Positions 42,471-52,174 are shown, counted from the stretch's first letter. The stretch: DNA of 55,245 bases from Haloarcula argentinensis DSM 12282 (GCA_000336895.1 AOLX01000027.1:257574-312818), one strand, 5' to 3'. Numbers and translations are program-made. The notes: generated from the sequence alone by a model not told the origin.

Positions 42471-42708
42471 CACCAGGTGTAGCTGTCTAAATTGCCAGAA
42501 TTCGATTTCGATCGACCGGCCGTTGCAGATCTCGTTGCCGACCGCCCCATCGGTGAGCTTTTGACTGCAGTATCTCAGCCGACGTCTGACCACTATCCGA
42601 AGTGGCCGTAGGTACGATCACCAGTATAAACAATACGCCTTCTGGATTACCGATTCAGTACGGGCAGCGCGCTCGTCTCGCTGGCCTTGTCACGCCGGGC
42701 CGTCCGGA

Positions 42709-43299
42709 TCAGACATCCCAGTACGCCGGTTCGTTACCGGGATTCCACTTTATCGAGCACCCTCTGGATGGTTTCTCGACTGCCGTAATCTGATCGCCAT
42801 CGAGCAACGTTTCGACGTGTGCGGCCATCTCTCGCTCGCTCGGTTCGTCGTCCGGGTTCGGCGCGTCATCGAGGCGGCCGTGGTACGCCAACTTGAACGT
42901 CCCATTGTCGTTCCGGAACAGGAACGGATCGGGGGTACAGCGAGCGCCGTACGCGGCTGCGACGTCCTGAGGCACGTCGAATAGATACGCGTCGTACTGT
43001 ATCTCGCCGCGCTCGACGAGTTCCTGCATCCGCTCGAACGAGTCCTCGGGGTACTCCTCAGGGTCGTTGGAATTGATTCCGACAACCGCGAGGTCGTCGT
43101 ATTCCGTCGCGAGGCGGTTTAGCTCCCCGATCTTCGCTTTCGCGTACGGACAGTGGTTGCACGTAAACACGACCAGTAGTGCGTCCGTGTCCGCGAAATC
43201 CGACAGTGAGTACGTCGTCCCGTCCGCTCCCGGCAGTTCGAACGTCGGTGCTTCGTCCCCACGTCCAAGCACGTCGGACTCCGAATCGAGTGAGACCAT
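42709..43299 (-). CDS. Thioredoxin-like/AhpC-TSA family protein
   Basis: The 196-residue protein has the redoxin fold with an active-site CNHC at residues 47-50, the pattern LLVVFTCNHCP, and a GCSIKW motif near the C-terminus. These place it with a thioredoxin subgroup that reduces or isomerises disulfides or acts on peroxides. A Pro is found in the usual cis-Pro loop (RCTPDPFLF). A TATA-like gacttttag near 43327 supports ATG 43299. It lies directly downstream of a winged-helix gene on the same strand. Confidence 0.88.
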   Translation of the reverse strand: MVSLDSESDVLGRGDEAPTFELPGADGTTYSLSDFADTDALLVVFTCNHCPYAKAKIGELNRLATEYDDLAVVGINSNDPEEYPEDSFERMQELVERGEIQYDAYLFDVPQDVAAAYGARCTPDPFLFRNDNGTFKLAYHGRLDDAPNPDDEPSEREMAAHVETLLDGDQITAVEKPSRGCSIKWNPGNEPAYWDV

Positions 43300-43374
43300 C
43301 GTCGTCCACTACGGCTGTCGCCGCTAAAAGTCCACGGACGCTCTACACTGACTTCTGAGGCGACCGGTTTTTGT

Positions 43375-43707
43375 TCAACTGTCTGCTTCTTCCGACGTCG
43401 CTGCCGCAGTATCGAAGGCTTTCGCTGCCTCGAATGCGGCGCTCCCGTCATCGACTGAGAACAGCGTCTCTTCCCCCTCCGCTTCGTGTTTTTCGAGTAA
43501 TCCGACCGTCACCAGTTCTTCGAGCGTCCCGTCGAGGTACAGCGTCTTCAGCGGCACGCCGGCTGCCTCGCTCAAAGCCGTCTTCGTGTACTTCTCGTCC
43601 GAATCGAGGCGGAGTATTGTGTCAATAACCGTCGCCGCCTTGTCGTGGTTCGCAATGTGCGCCCATCCCGTGTCAGAACCAGCCCGCTGGCCACCCTCTT
43701 CGAACAT
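43375..43707 (-). CDS. Winged-helix DNA-binding protein
   Basis: The 110-residue protein has a winged helix at about 20-85 (TKTALSEAAGVPLKTLYLDGTLEEL then GLLEKHE) and an alanine- and glutamate-rich tail. It has no ligand domain. It matches small haloarchaeal regulators of unknown target. A clear TATA-like ttttaata near 43736 gives a leaderless ATG at 43707. It is divergent from the Lrp-aminotransferase operon, with about 117 bases between their starts, so the two could share control. Confidence 0.8.
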   Translation of the reverse strand: MFEEGGQRAGSDTGWAHIANHDKAATVIDTILRLDSDEKYTKTALSEAAGVPLKTLYLDGTLEELVTVGLLEKHEAEGEETLFSVDDGSAAFEAAKAFDTAAATSEEADS

Positions 43708-43824
43708 TAGTCGACACCTAACCGGCAGAGGTATTAAAACCGTCTGGTGTATTTCGGCCCAAATAATGTGACCCTCTACCACTATTGAGCAAGGCTTTTG
43801 TCCGCGTCACTCTGCTGGCACTGT

Positions 43825-44319
43825 ATGAGCAGTCGCCGCGAGATACTCGACCTGCTACGTGAGAACGCTCGCTACACGACCGAGGACATCGCTCGGTTGA
43901 CCGATTACTCCGAGAGCGAGGTAGCCGAGATTATCGACGAATTCGAGGACGCAGGTATCATTCGCGGCTATCAAGCAGTCGTCGACTGGAACGCCGTCGA
44001 GAGCGACGAGGAACGCGTCCGCGCCACTGTCGAACTCAACGTCACGCTGGACCGCGAGACCAGCTATGATGATATCTCCGACCGGATCGCGAAGTTCCCG
44101 GAAGTGACTTCGCTGCGCCTCGTCAGCGGTGACTACGACTTCGATCTGGAGGTCGAGGGCGATTCGATGCGCGAAGTGTCGCATTTCATCAGCGACAAGA
44201 TCGCGCCGATCCCCGAGATTACGCAGACGGTAACCCACTACATCATGGAGTCGTACAAGGAACAGGGGATGGAGTTCGACGACCACGACGATGACGACCG
44301 GCTGTCCGTCTCACCATGA
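43825..44319 (+). CDS. Lrp/AsnC-family regulator
   Basis: The 164-residue protein has an N-terminal winged helix (about 1-50, EDIARLTDYSESEV) and a RAM ligand domain (about 65-140, ATVELNVTL and FPEVTSLRLVSGDYDFDLEV). It ends in an acidic tail with several Asp and His. The stop overlaps the start of the aminotransferase gene by four bases, so it most likely controls that gene in answer to an amino acid. A TATA-like ggcttttgt near 43797 supports ATG 43825. Confidence 0.9.
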   Translation: MSSRREILDLLRENARYTTEDIARLTDYSESEVAEIIDEFEDAGIIRGYQAVVDWNAVESDEERVRATVELNVTLDRETSYDDISDRIAKFPEVTSLRLVSGDYDFDLEVEGDSMREVSHFISDKIAPIPEITQTVTHYIMESYKEQGMEFDDHDDDDRLSVSP

Positions 44320-45461
44320 CGTTCGAGCCAGCAGACAGGGTCGACAGCGTGCCGCCTTCTGGCATCCGTCGGTTCTTCGAACTAGCCGAGGAGATGGACG
44401 ACATCATCTCGCTCGGGGTCGGCGAACCGGATTTCTCGGCCCCGTGGGCGGCCCGTGAAGCCGCTATCGCGTCGCTCGAACGCGGCCAGACGTCCTACAC
44501 CGCCAATCGTGGGAAACGGGAGCTCCGGGAACGCATCGCGGACTACGAAGCGGCGGCGCATAACCTGCAGTACGACCCCGATGAGGAAATCCTCGTCACG
44601 GCGGGTGCGAGCGAAGGGTTGGATCTCGCCTTTCGGGCGCTGCTGAACCCCGGCGATTCGATCGCTATCGCTCAGCCCTGCTACGTCTCGTACGTCCCCG
44701 GTGCGACGTTCGCCGGTATCGACGTTGTCGACGTTCCGACACGCGCGGCAGACGAGTTCAAGCTCACCCGAGAGGTGCTGGAATCGTCCGGTGCGGCCGA
44801 GGCTGACGCGCTCGTGTACTGTTACCCGAACAACCCGACCGGAGCGACGATGACGGCCGAGGAGATGGCGGATGTGGCGGCCTTTTGCCGCGAAAACGAT
44901 CTCCTCGTGTTCGCCGACGAGATCTACGCCGACCTCACGTACGAACACGACCACACGTCTATCGCTACCCTCCCCGGGATGCGTGAGCGGACCGTAGTGT
45001 TCAACGGCTTCTCGAAGGCGTTCGCGATGACAGGGTTCAGACTGGGGTACGCGATGGCCCCTCCAGAGGCTATCGAGGCGATGAACCGAATCCATCAGTA
45101 CTCTATGCTTTCGGCCCCGACGACGGCCCAGCACGCCGCTATCGAAGCGCTTGACAACTGCCGCGACGAGGTTACGGAGATGGCCGCGCAGTACGATCGC
45201 CGACGGAAGTACGTCCTCACGCGCTTCGAAGAGATGGGACTTGACTGCTTCCCGGCGTCCGGGGCGTTCTACGCGTTCCCGGAGTGTCCCTGGGACGATG
45301 CCGGTGAGTTCGCCGAGAGTCTGCTGCAAGAAAAGCGGGTCGCAGTCGTGCCCGGAACCGCCTTTGGTGAGGGCGGATCGGGCCACCTCCGTGTGTCGTA
45401 CGCGACCGGTCTCGACGATCTCAAAGAAGCGATGGCCCGGATCGAGTCATTCCTTAATTGA
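44316..45461 (+). CDS. Pyridoxal phosphate aminotransferase (AspB-type)
   Basis: The 381-residue fold type I aminotransferase has the PLP lysine at Lys234 in NGFSKAFAMTG, the PNNPTGA motif near residues 170-176, FADEIYADL and a C-terminal arginine in GHLRVSYA that binds the alpha-carboxylate. It transfers amino groups between aspartate, aromatic or branched amino acids and 2-oxoacids; the exact pair is not visible. It is co-translated with the Lrp regulator upstream. Confidence 0.93.
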   Translation: MTFEPADRVDSVPPSGIRRFFELAEEMDDIISLGVGEPDFSAPWAAREAAIASLERGQTSYTANRGKRELRERIADYEAAAHNLQYDPDEEILVTAGASEGLDLAFRALLNPGDSIAIAQPCYVSYVPGATFAGIDVVDVPTRAADEFKLTREVLESSGAAEADALVYCYPNNPTGATMTAEEMADVAAFCRENDLLVFADEIYADLTYEHDHTSIATLPGMRERTVVFNGFSKAFAMTGFRLGYAMAPPEAIEAMNRIHQYSMLSAPTTAQHAAIEALDNCRDEVTEMAAQYDRRRKYVLTRFEEMGLDCFPASGAFYAFPECPWDDAGEFAESLLQEKRVAVVPGTAFGEGGSGHLRVSYATGLDDLKEAMARIESFLN

Positions 45462-45583
45462 CAACTACTCCCGGCGAAACATTCAGTACGGTCCACTTAC
45501 TACCGTGAGGAGACCGTGATACAATCACTCGGAAACTCTTTTTCAGTGACAGTTAGTGGGGGTAAAGTTTTTTCCTGCCTAAC

Positions 45584-45592
45584 GGGAGATGA
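45584..45592 (+). promoter_or_regulatory. Shine-Dalgarno site of the pilus operon
   Basis: gggagatga lies six bases before ATG 45599 and differs by one base from the ggaggtga expected for haloarchaeal 16S rRNA. Most first genes in this window lack such a site, so the pilus operon probably has a leader. Candidate TATA elements are ctcttttt near 45538 and aaagtttttt near 45568. Confidence 0.65.
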
Positions 45593-45598
45593 ATAACA

Positions 45599-48091
45599 AT
45601 GGCTATCGATGATACCGGGGGAGGTGAGTCAGATCAGGTCAACGGTGGGGGAAACCTGACTGACGAGCCTGTACGGGTCGGCGAATATACGTGGGATGAT
45701 CTTCGGCGGGAGGTACACGATGGGGGGCGGTTCGATCGGAGCGTGTACCTCGGCTTCGAGCCGAGAGAACTCAGTCAGCGACTCGAAGACGCGGCAAGTG
45801 CCGGGAAAACACTGCAAGCGCCGTTCGAAGAGTATCTCGACCCGACCACGACACCAGTCGCGAAAGACATCTACACATGGGAGCATTTCAAACAGGAGTA
45901 CTACTACGAGGACGGCAGTCTTCCCCGTGATGGTAACGGCGAAGTCATCCCTTTTGACGAAAGCGAGTATCTGAACTTCGACCCCGAACACACGGAAAAC
46001 AGGCTGTCCGCCGCCGAAGACATCGCCAGTGAACTGCATGAGTACGTCGATCAAAACACCGTCGACGTGAACCCGGAACTGGACGAAGACGAGTTTTTCT
46101 CGACACGGGACGGCCACACGACCGTCGTCAACCGCTACGACCTCGAAAAAGCCGTTCCCCAGTCGAAGAAATCTCACTTCAACGAACTGGAACGGTACTG
46201 GGTCAACAAGCCCTACGCCTGCGTCATCATCTTCCACTCACGAAAAGAGAACGAGAAAAAGTACTACGTCATTGAGCCGTACCTCACCGATATTGAGATC
46301 AACCTTCGGGAGTTCCTCTCGGGCAAGCTCAAGACCGCGATCAAGTATTCTGAGGACGACGTGATCGTTCAGGGGACCGACGCCGACCGGGCACAGGTCA
46401 TCCAGCGGGAGGCCGAACAACTCCTCTCGCGGTACGACCTCTACAACGGTTCGGTCTCCAGTAGCGGTGAAGAGAGCGTTCTCGGACAGGTCAAGGAACT
46501 GTTCGGGATCGAATCGGAGACGCAAAGCGAAACCACGGGACCGCTCTCAGGTATTTCGACACGTCCCGAGCCGGCTATCCTCGAAGACGACGATCCGAAA
46601 CTGAACGAGTATCAGGTCGAGAAGCTGCTGTACATGCTCAAACGGGACTTCGTCGGCTACGCCCGGATCGATGGTGTCAAACACGACATCAACGTGGAGG
46701 ATATCTCCTGTGACGGGTACAACTCCCGGGTGTTCGTCTATCACACCGACTACGAGCAGATCATCTCGAATGTCCAACACGGCGAAGGCGAACTCGATGA
46801 CTTCGTCGTGAAACTCGCCCAGCGCTCGGGCAAGGGTATCTCGAAGCGACAGCCACAGGTCGACGCGACCCTGCCGGATGGATCGCGTGCGCAGCTGACG
46901 CTGGGTCGTGAGGTGTCCGACCACGGGACGAACTACACCATCCGACAGTTCAAGGACGTGCCGTTCACGCCGATCGACCTCATCAACTGGAACACTTTTT
47001 CGCTGGACGAGATGGCGTTCCTCTGGCTCTGTATCGAGAACAACAAGAGCCTCATCTTCGCCGGCGGTACTGCTTCGGGGAAGACGACCAGCCTGAACGC
47101 CGTGTCGCTGTTCATCCCGTCGAACTCCAAGATCGTCTCTATCGAGGACACGCGTGAGGTCGAGCTACCCCAGCGGAACTGGGTGGCAAGCGTTACGCGC
47201 CCCTCCTTCGGTGAGGACGATAAGGGTGACGTCGACGAGTTCGATCTGCTCGAGGCCGCACTCCGTCAGCGTCCGGACTACATCGTCATGGGTGAGATCC
47301 GTGGCGAGGAAGGGCGAACGCTGTTTCAGGTCATGTCGACCGGGCACACCACCTACACCACGTTCCACGCTGACTCCGTCGGCGAGGTTATCAAGCGGTT
47401 CACCACCGAACCGATCAACGTCTCGAAGACGCTGTTTACGGCGCTCGACTTGGTCTCGATTCAGACCCAGACGCGGGTCGACGGCAACAAGGTCCGCCGG
47501 AACAAGTCCCTGACCGAAATCAACGAGTACTCCGCGGAGAACGACGAGATCAACGTTCGGGACGTGTACGAGTGGCGCGCCGAGACGGACGAGTACATCC
47601 AGATGGGGAACTCGAACACGCTCGAAGAGATCAAGTTCGACCGCGGGTGGACCCAGGATAAACTCGACGAGGAGCTGTTCAAGCGCAAGGTCGTCCTCGC
47701 GTACCTCATCGAGAAGGGGCTGAACACCTACACGCAGGTCGCGGCGACCATTCAGGCGTTCATCAATGACCCCGACACCATTCTCACGCTCATCGCCAAC
47801 GATCAACTCGAACTGTCACTCGAGGACCTCCGGGAGATGGAATCTGTCAAGATCGACATCGACCCCGAAAAAGAGGAGATGGTGCCTCGGCCGGACGCGC
47901 CCCCGGAGATGGTCGAGGAGACCAAGCAGGTGCTAGACAACGCCCAGCCACTGTTCAACACGTACAAGAGCCGCGAAACGCCGGACATCGTTTCGGCGCT
48001 GATGGACGATTCTGAGGAGAGCGCTGACGAAGACAGTATTGACTTCGGCCAGTTCGTTCCGAAGGCCGGAGCGGAGGCAGATAGCGAATGA
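45599..48091 (+). CDS. pilB: Type IV pilus assembly ATPase (PilB/GspE-type)
   Basis: The 830-residue protein has a long archaeal N-terminal region (about 1-330) and a secretion ATPase core with Walker A GGTASGKT at 489-496, an Asp box with SIEDTREVELP, Walker B MGEIRGEE and a His box TGHTTYTTFHAD. It powers pilin insertion from the cytoplasmic membrane. It resembles PilB3 of Haloferax volcanii, which is needed for adhesion pili. The stop overlaps the pilC start by four bases. The C-terminal 100 residues are acidic. Confidence 0.93.
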   Translation: MAIDDTGGGESDQVNGGGNLTDEPVRVGEYTWDDLRREVHDGGRFDRSVYLGFEPRELSQRLEDAASAGKTLQAPFEEYLDPTTTPVAKDIYTWEHFKQEYYYEDGSLPRDGNGEVIPFDESEYLNFDPEHTENRLSAAEDIASELHEYVDQNTVDVNPELDEDEFFSTRDGHTTVVNRYDLEKAVPQSKKSHFNELERYWVNKPYACVIIFHSRKENEKKYYVIEPYLTDIEINLREFLSGKLKTAIKYSEDDVIVQGTDADRAQVIQREAEQLLSRYDLYNGSVSSSGEESVLGQVKELFGIESETQSETTGPLSGISTRPEPAILEDDDPKLNEYQVEKLLYMLKRDFVGYARIDGVKHDINVEDISCDGYNSRVFVYHTDYEQIISNVQHGEGELDDFVVKLAQRSGKGISKRQPQVDATLPDGSRAQLTLGREVSDHGTNYTIRQFKDVPFTPIDLINWNTFSLDEMAFLWLCIENNKSLIFAGGTASGKTTSLNAVSLFIPSNSKIVSIEDTREVELPQRNWVASVTRPSFGEDDKGDVDEFDLLEAALRQRPDYIVMGEIRGEEGRTLFQVMSTGHTTYTTFHADSVGEVIKRFTTEPINVSKTLFTALDLVSIQTQTRVDGNKVRRNKSLTEINEYSAENDEINVRDVYEWRAETDEYIQMGNSNTLEEIKFDRGWTQDKLDEELFKRKVVLAYLIEKGLNTYTQVAATIQAFINDPDTILTLIANDQLELSLEDLREMESVKIDIDPEKEEMVPRPDAPPEMVEETKQVLDNAQPLFNTYKSRETPDIVSALMDDSEESADEDSIDFGQFVPKAGAEADSE

Positions 48092-50124
48092 GCCTCGACA
48101 CACCGGGTCAGCAACAGGTGGGCAGCGGCGGTGCGCTCGGTGACACGTTCTACCCGGCGTACCAGATGGTGTTCGACGACGAGGGCGACTTCGTCAACAG
48201 TGTCGAGAACAAACTCGCGGAGGCCCGGATGGCCAACAACGTCGAGATGTTCCTCGCACGCGCGCTCGCAGTGGGTGTCATTGCGGGGCTCGCACTGTGG
48301 CTCGTCGGTACGTTCCTCGGGTATCTACTGGTTCAGTTGCTGTTTACCGGCGGGGAAGCACCGACGCTCATCGGGATTCCAGTGTCAGAGAGCGTCTCAG
48401 AGACCCTCGCCGTGCTGAAACTCCCCTTCCTCGTCATCGTGACTGGGCTCGTCTTCGGTGCTATCGGGTTCGGTATCGGATTCGGGTCGCTGGTCTCGAT
48501 ACCGTATTTCCGTGCGAGCGCACGCGAGCGCGAAATCAACGTCCTGTTGTCCGACTCGATCTCGTTCATGTATGCGCTGTCCGTGGGCGGACTCAACCAA
48601 CTCGAAATTCTGCAGTCGATGGGGAAGGCCGAAGACACGTACGGTGAGGTCGCAAAGGAGTTCCAGTCCATCGTGCTGGAGACGGAGTACTTCGATACCG
48701 ACTACCGGACCGCTGTCCGGAACCAGGCGCTGCAAACCCCGTCGGACGAACTGTCCCAATTCCTGACGGATATGCTCTCTATCATTAACTCCGGCGGGGA
48801 CATGACCTCCTTCCTCGAAGATCAGAAGGAAAAGCACATGCGAACCGCCCGGCAGGAACAGGAGAAGATGCTGGAGACGCTGGAGCTGTTCGGCGAGATG
48901 TACATGACGCTCTCGCTGTTCCCACTGCTTCTCATTATCATTCTGGTCATCATGTCGATGATGGGCAACGCCCAGAAATCGCTCATTTACGGGACCGTGT
49001 ATGGGCTGATTCCCCTGACAGGTCTGGGCTTTCTGGTTCTCGTCTCGACTGTCACGCAGGACTCTATCGGGGACGGCTATCTGCGTTCGAGCCCTGGCGA
49101 GAAGGAACTCGTCGTCGACGAAGGTGTCGGCGTGTTCAACCTCGGGCTCATCGAGAGCTACACAGGGACCTACAGCGTCTTCGACCGGATCAAGAGTCGG
49201 GAGGGAACCCACGAACTCCTCGCTATCCTTACGCGCCCCGACCTGTTCTTCCGGGACCATCCCCTGTTAGTGCTGTGGCTGACAGTTCCGCTGTCAATTC
49301 TCGCCATCGTTGCGGCGATCGTCATCGGCTGGGCCCCGCTATCGCTGGATGGGATGATCGCCGTCCCGGTCCGCTCGACGTTCTTCTGGGTGTACGTCCC
49401 GATGTACATCAACTTCATCCCGCTGATGATCTTCTACGAGTGGAACCAGCGCTCACGGAAGGCGATAATCGGAAAGCTCTCCGAGAACCTCCGGAAACTC
49501 GCGTCAGCCAACGATACCGGGATGACGCTGCTGGAGTCGGTCAAAGTGGTCTCCGAGACGTCCTCCGGAAAGCTCTCAGAGGAGTTCGAGACCATCCACG
49601 CAAAGGTAAACTACGGCACGAGCCTGAAAGACGCGCTTCGGGAATTCAACAACAAGTACAATGTCCCGCGGCTGGCGCGGACAGTCAAGCTCATCGCAGA
49701 GGCACAGGAAGCCTCCAGCCAGATTCAGGACGTGCTTTCGACGGCTGCCCAGGCCTCGGAGAACCAGGACGACATCGAACGCGAACGAAAATCCCGGACG
49801 CGGATGCAGACGGTCATTATCCTGATGACGTACCTGACGTTGCTCGGCGTGATGGCGCTGCTGAAGACACAGTTCCTCGATGTGATGTCGGGACTGGCGA
49901 CGCAGGCCTCCGGGTCAAGTAGTTCGAGCGCGCCCGGTGGCGGCTTCGGTGGCAGCGTCGACACGGAACTACTGTCGATGCTGTTCTTCCATGCAGTGAC
50001 GCTACAGGCGCTGCTGTCGTCGTTTATTGCCGGCTATATCCGGGAAGTGAAGCTTGTCGCAGGCGTGAAATTCGCAGTCGTCCTGTCGACGATTGCACTG
50101 GTGGTGTGGATCGCCGTGGGCTAG
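48088..50124 (+). CDS. pilC: Type IV pilus membrane platform protein (PilC/GspF-type)
   Basis: The 678-residue protein has two T2SSF domains (about 150-310 and 460-600) and about eight to nine membrane segments grouped near 50-145, 280-345, 390-455 and 575-678. It anchors the pilus at the membrane and couples PilB motion to pilin assembly. The Gly/Ser-rich SGSSSSSAPGGGFGG near 610-625 is a flexible loop. It is co-translated with pilB and followed after 57 bases by the pilin-like genes. Confidence 0.92.
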   Translation: MSLDTPGQQQVGSGGALGDTFYPAYQMVFDDEGDFVNSVENKLAEARMANNVEMFLARALAVGVIAGLALWLVGTFLGYLLVQLLFTGGEAPTLIGIPVSESVSETLAVLKLPFLVIVTGLVFGAIGFGIGFGSLVSIPYFRASAREREINVLLSDSISFMYALSVGGLNQLEILQSMGKAEDTYGEVAKEFQSIVLETEYFDTDYRTAVRNQALQTPSDELSQFLTDMLSIINSGGDMTSFLEDQKEKHMRTARQEQEKMLETLELFGEMYMTLSLFPLLLIIILVIMSMMGNAQKSLIYGTVYGLIPLTGLGFLVLVSTVTQDSIGDGYLRSSPGEKELVVDEGVGVFNLGLIESYTGTYSVFDRIKSREGTHELLAILTRPDLFFRDHPLLVLWLTVPLSILAIVAAIVIGWAPLSLDGMIAVPVRSTFFWVYVPMYINFIPLMIFYEWNQRSRKAIIGKLSENLRKLASANDTGMTLLESVKVVSETSSGKLSEEFETIHAKVNYGTSLKDALREFNNKYNVPRLARTVKLIAEAQEASSQIQDVLSTAAQASENQDDIERERKSRTRMQTVIILMTYLTLLGVMALLKTQFLDVMSGLATQASGSSSSSAPGGGFGGSVDTELLSMLFFHAVTLQALLSSFIAGYIREVKLVAGVKFAVVLSTIALVVWIAVG

Positions 50125-50181
50125 CATCCGGCTCGCGGTTCGACAGCGGACGTATCAAACAGCAAATGGGGTGTGTGGGAC

Positions 50182-50706
50182 ATGGATACAAGAGCACAAA
50201 CACCGCAGGACTTCGCCGTCGGGGTGAGCGTCCTGCTCGTGACGATAATCGGGGTATTGGCATTCGTACAGGGTAGTGCAGTCGGCGTGTACGAGTCCCC
50301 AGACGTACAGCGTAACCAACCAATTGCGGACAGAGCGGCAACGTATCTCGTCGAAAACCACTCGGTGGACGGCACACGGAATCTCGTTCGCTACAACACG
50401 AGTGGTGGGATCAATGCGTCCCTCAACGCGGATAGTCCCAATCTCGATGGTCTCAGGGACAACGCTGGACTCGATGTCGCGACGGAACGCCGCGTGAACC
50501 CGCGGGTGAACGTAACGGTGGTCAACGCGTCAGCGCTCAAAGCAGGGACACGGGACCCAGCAGTTGATGGCCACGGCCAGCGGCTCGCCTGGGGACCGTC
50601 GGTTGACGGCCGGACGAACGTCGCGACCACATCTCGTGTGGTGAAACTGACCAACTCGACCGACCAGTGCGACGCGGTCTGCTGGCTCGTCGTGAGGGTG
50701 TGGTAG
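50182..50706 (+). CDS. Pilin-like protein 1 (DUF7287-like)
   Basis: The 174-residue protein has a short positive-polar leader MDTRAQTPQDF and one N-terminal membrane segment (about 12-32), with the rest outside. This is the design of type IV pilin-like proteins. Two Cys (near 162 and 166) sit close to the C-terminus. It probably belongs to DUF7287. It is the first of five such genes after pilC. ATG 50182 is chosen because it begins directly before the leader. Confidence 0.8.
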   Translation: MDTRAQTPQDFAVGVSVLLVTIIGVLAFVQGSAVGVYESPDVQRNQPIADRAATYLVENHSVDGTRNLVRYNTSGGINASLNADSPNLDGLRDNAGLDVATERRVNPRVNVTVVNASALKAGTRDPAVDGHGQRLAWGPSVDGRTNVATTSRVVKLTNSTDQCDAVCWLVVRVW

Positions 50707-50708
50707 CG

Positions 50709-51281
50709 ATGCGTGGCCAAGCCTACACGTTGGAAGGGGTGCTCGCGGCTATCGTCGTTGTGACGGCGACCGTCTACGGCCTGTCAGCAGTCGATACCGG
50801 CCCGTTCCAGACGGGTGCCCAGCAGCGGACAGCAGAACTGGAGAATCGTGCGAGCGACACGCTCTCACTGGCGGCAGAAACCGGAGCGCTGCACAACGCG
50901 ACGGCGTGTTACAGCGTCGGAACGCCGACACTCAACGGCAATCAGACGGGCAGTTCCACCGAGTTCGAGATGATGTTGAACCAGACCTTCGACCGCCAGG
51001 GCGACCAGTACAATCTCTACTTGAGCTACTGGGACCGTGATTCGGACGCGCGTCAGACTGCCCTTGTCTCGCAGGCGTCTGATGAGAACGTCGCTGAGAG
51101 GCCGGCTGATGCGGCCGTCGCGACCGAAACGGTGACGCTGACCGACGATATGCCAGCCCGAATCCGCGGCTGCAGCGGTACCGGGCCGCCCCTCTCGACC
51201 GTCGATGGGTACTTCGCTCCCGATGCGGAGCCCGACTCTATCGTCTACAACGTCGTGGAGGTGCGTCTGGTCGTATGGTAG
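50709..51281 (+). CDS. Pilin-like protein 2 (DUF7288-like)
   Basis: The 190-residue protein starts MRGQAYTLEGVLAA; the TLEG before a hydrophobic helix (about 10-28) recalls the processing-site pattern of type IV prepilins. The rest is soluble and outside, with two Cys. A member of DUF7288 as I recall. It starts two bases after the stop of pilin-like protein 1, and a ggaggtg sequence near its own end serves the next gene. Confidence 0.8.
   Translation: MRGQAYTLEGVLAAIVVVTATVYGLSAVDTGPFQTGAQQRTAELENRASDTLSLAAETGALHNATACYSVGTPTLNGNQTGSSTEFEMMLNQTFDRQGDQYNLYLSYWDRDSDARQTALVSQASDENVAERPADAAVATETVTLTDDMPARIRGCSGTGPPLSTVDGYFAPDAEPDSIVYNVVEVRLVVW
51257..51263 (+). promoter_or_regulatory. Internal Shine-Dalgarno for pilin-like protein 3
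   Basis: ggaggtg lies inside the last codons of pilin-like protein 2 (coding Val-Glu-Val) and 11 bases before ATG 51275. It indicates translation of this gene by the classical route and coupling to the upstream gene. Confidence 0.7.
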
Positions 51282-52174
51282 CCAACGAGCGCGGGCAACT
51301 GCTGTTGGTCGGTGGGATCGCTGTCGCTATCGTCGTGTTCAGCACGATTCTGTTTGCCCACAGTCTCGCGGTCACTGACGGTATCACGACCACCGGGAGT
51401 GCAGAGACTATCGAGCGTTCTGCTGACCGCGAAGCTTCCGTTGAGCGGGATCTCGGACGGCTTGCGGCCGAAACGAGGGGCGATGATATCGATGGATTTG
51501 AGGAGCGATATGAATACGCGCTCCGGAACTACACGAAGACGCACAACCGGGTCGTCGCAAGCAGTGGCGGGACCTATCTCAACGCGACGCTGAACGAGTC
51601 GGCGTCGCTCGGGACTGAGGTGAACCAGACGAATTCGAAGCAGTTCAAAAGGCCACACGGTACCGGTTCGAAGACAGACTGGGACATAGCTCAGGACGTA
51701 CGACGTGTAGCCGTTTTCAGGGCCACAGTCACCAATATAAATGGCAAAGGAAACAGATTAAACATCACTGTTAACAGCTCAAAAAGTAAGTCCGTTGACT
51801 GGTACTTGAATGTAACTGGTGACCCCTCCGGAAATCGTAGGAACGCCACCGTTAACGGTAATCTTATTTGTGATGGAAAGGGCGAACTGCACATCAATCT
51901 GGTTGAGGGAACCTGTGAAATTGGAGGCAGCACAAAAACATCGTTTACTTCGTTTTCCGACACTGTCGATAGTCGATACAATGTCAGCATCAACCATGGT
52001 AGTCATGCCAGTGGTACCTACGTCTTTGCTGCCGACGGTGACTTTACTTCCCCAGATAGTTACAACAGTGCTGATACCTCGCCGTATCCCGTCGTCCCTG
52101 CCGTAGATACGACCTACCACACACCATCTGCGAGCTACAACCGAACAGTCCTTGTGGAGGTGGACGACGGATGA
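51275..52174 (+). CDS. Pilin-like protein 3 (DUF7261-like)
   Basis: The 299-residue protein begins MVANERGQLLLVGGIA with one membrane segment (about 8-28), then a long extracellular region. The segment from about residue 150 to 250 (bases 51716-52035) is rich in Asn, Thr and Ser, unlike the Asp/Glu-rich parts around it, and its DNA is visibly richer in A/T than the neighbouring genes. It also has several N-glycosylation-type NxT/S sites. Start overlaps the previous gene by seven bases. Probably DUF7261. Function outside the pilus is unknown. Confidence 0.8.
   Translation: MVANERGQLLLVGGIAVAIVVFSTILFAHSLAVTDGITTTGSAETIERSADREASVERDLGRLAAETRGDDIDGFEERYEYALRNYTKTHNRVVASSGGTYLNATLNESASLGTEVNQTNSKQFKRPHGTGSKTDWDIAQDVRRVAVFRATVTNINGKGNRLNITVNSSKSKSVDWYLNVTGDPSGNRRNATVNGNLICDGKGELHINLVEGTCEIGGSTKTSFTSFSDTVDSRYNVSINHGSHASGTYVFAADGDFTSPDSYNSADTSPYPVVPAVDTTYHTPSASYNRTVLVEVDDG
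52156..52163 (+). promoter_or_regulatory. Internal Shine-Dalgarno for pilin-like protein 4
   Basis: ggaggtgg lies in the last codons of the upstream gene, seven bases before ATG 52171. Confidence 0.7.

Noticed and set aside
42303..42593. 96-residue minus-strand open frame over the small acidic gene
   Set aside because: Arg-rich product without family features; the plus-strand frame has acidic composition and a T-rich promoter-like element.
44382..45386. Minus-strand open frame opposite the aminotransferase
   Set aside because: Basic, cysteine-poor mirror product; the plus-strand gene has the PLP lysine and conserved motifs.
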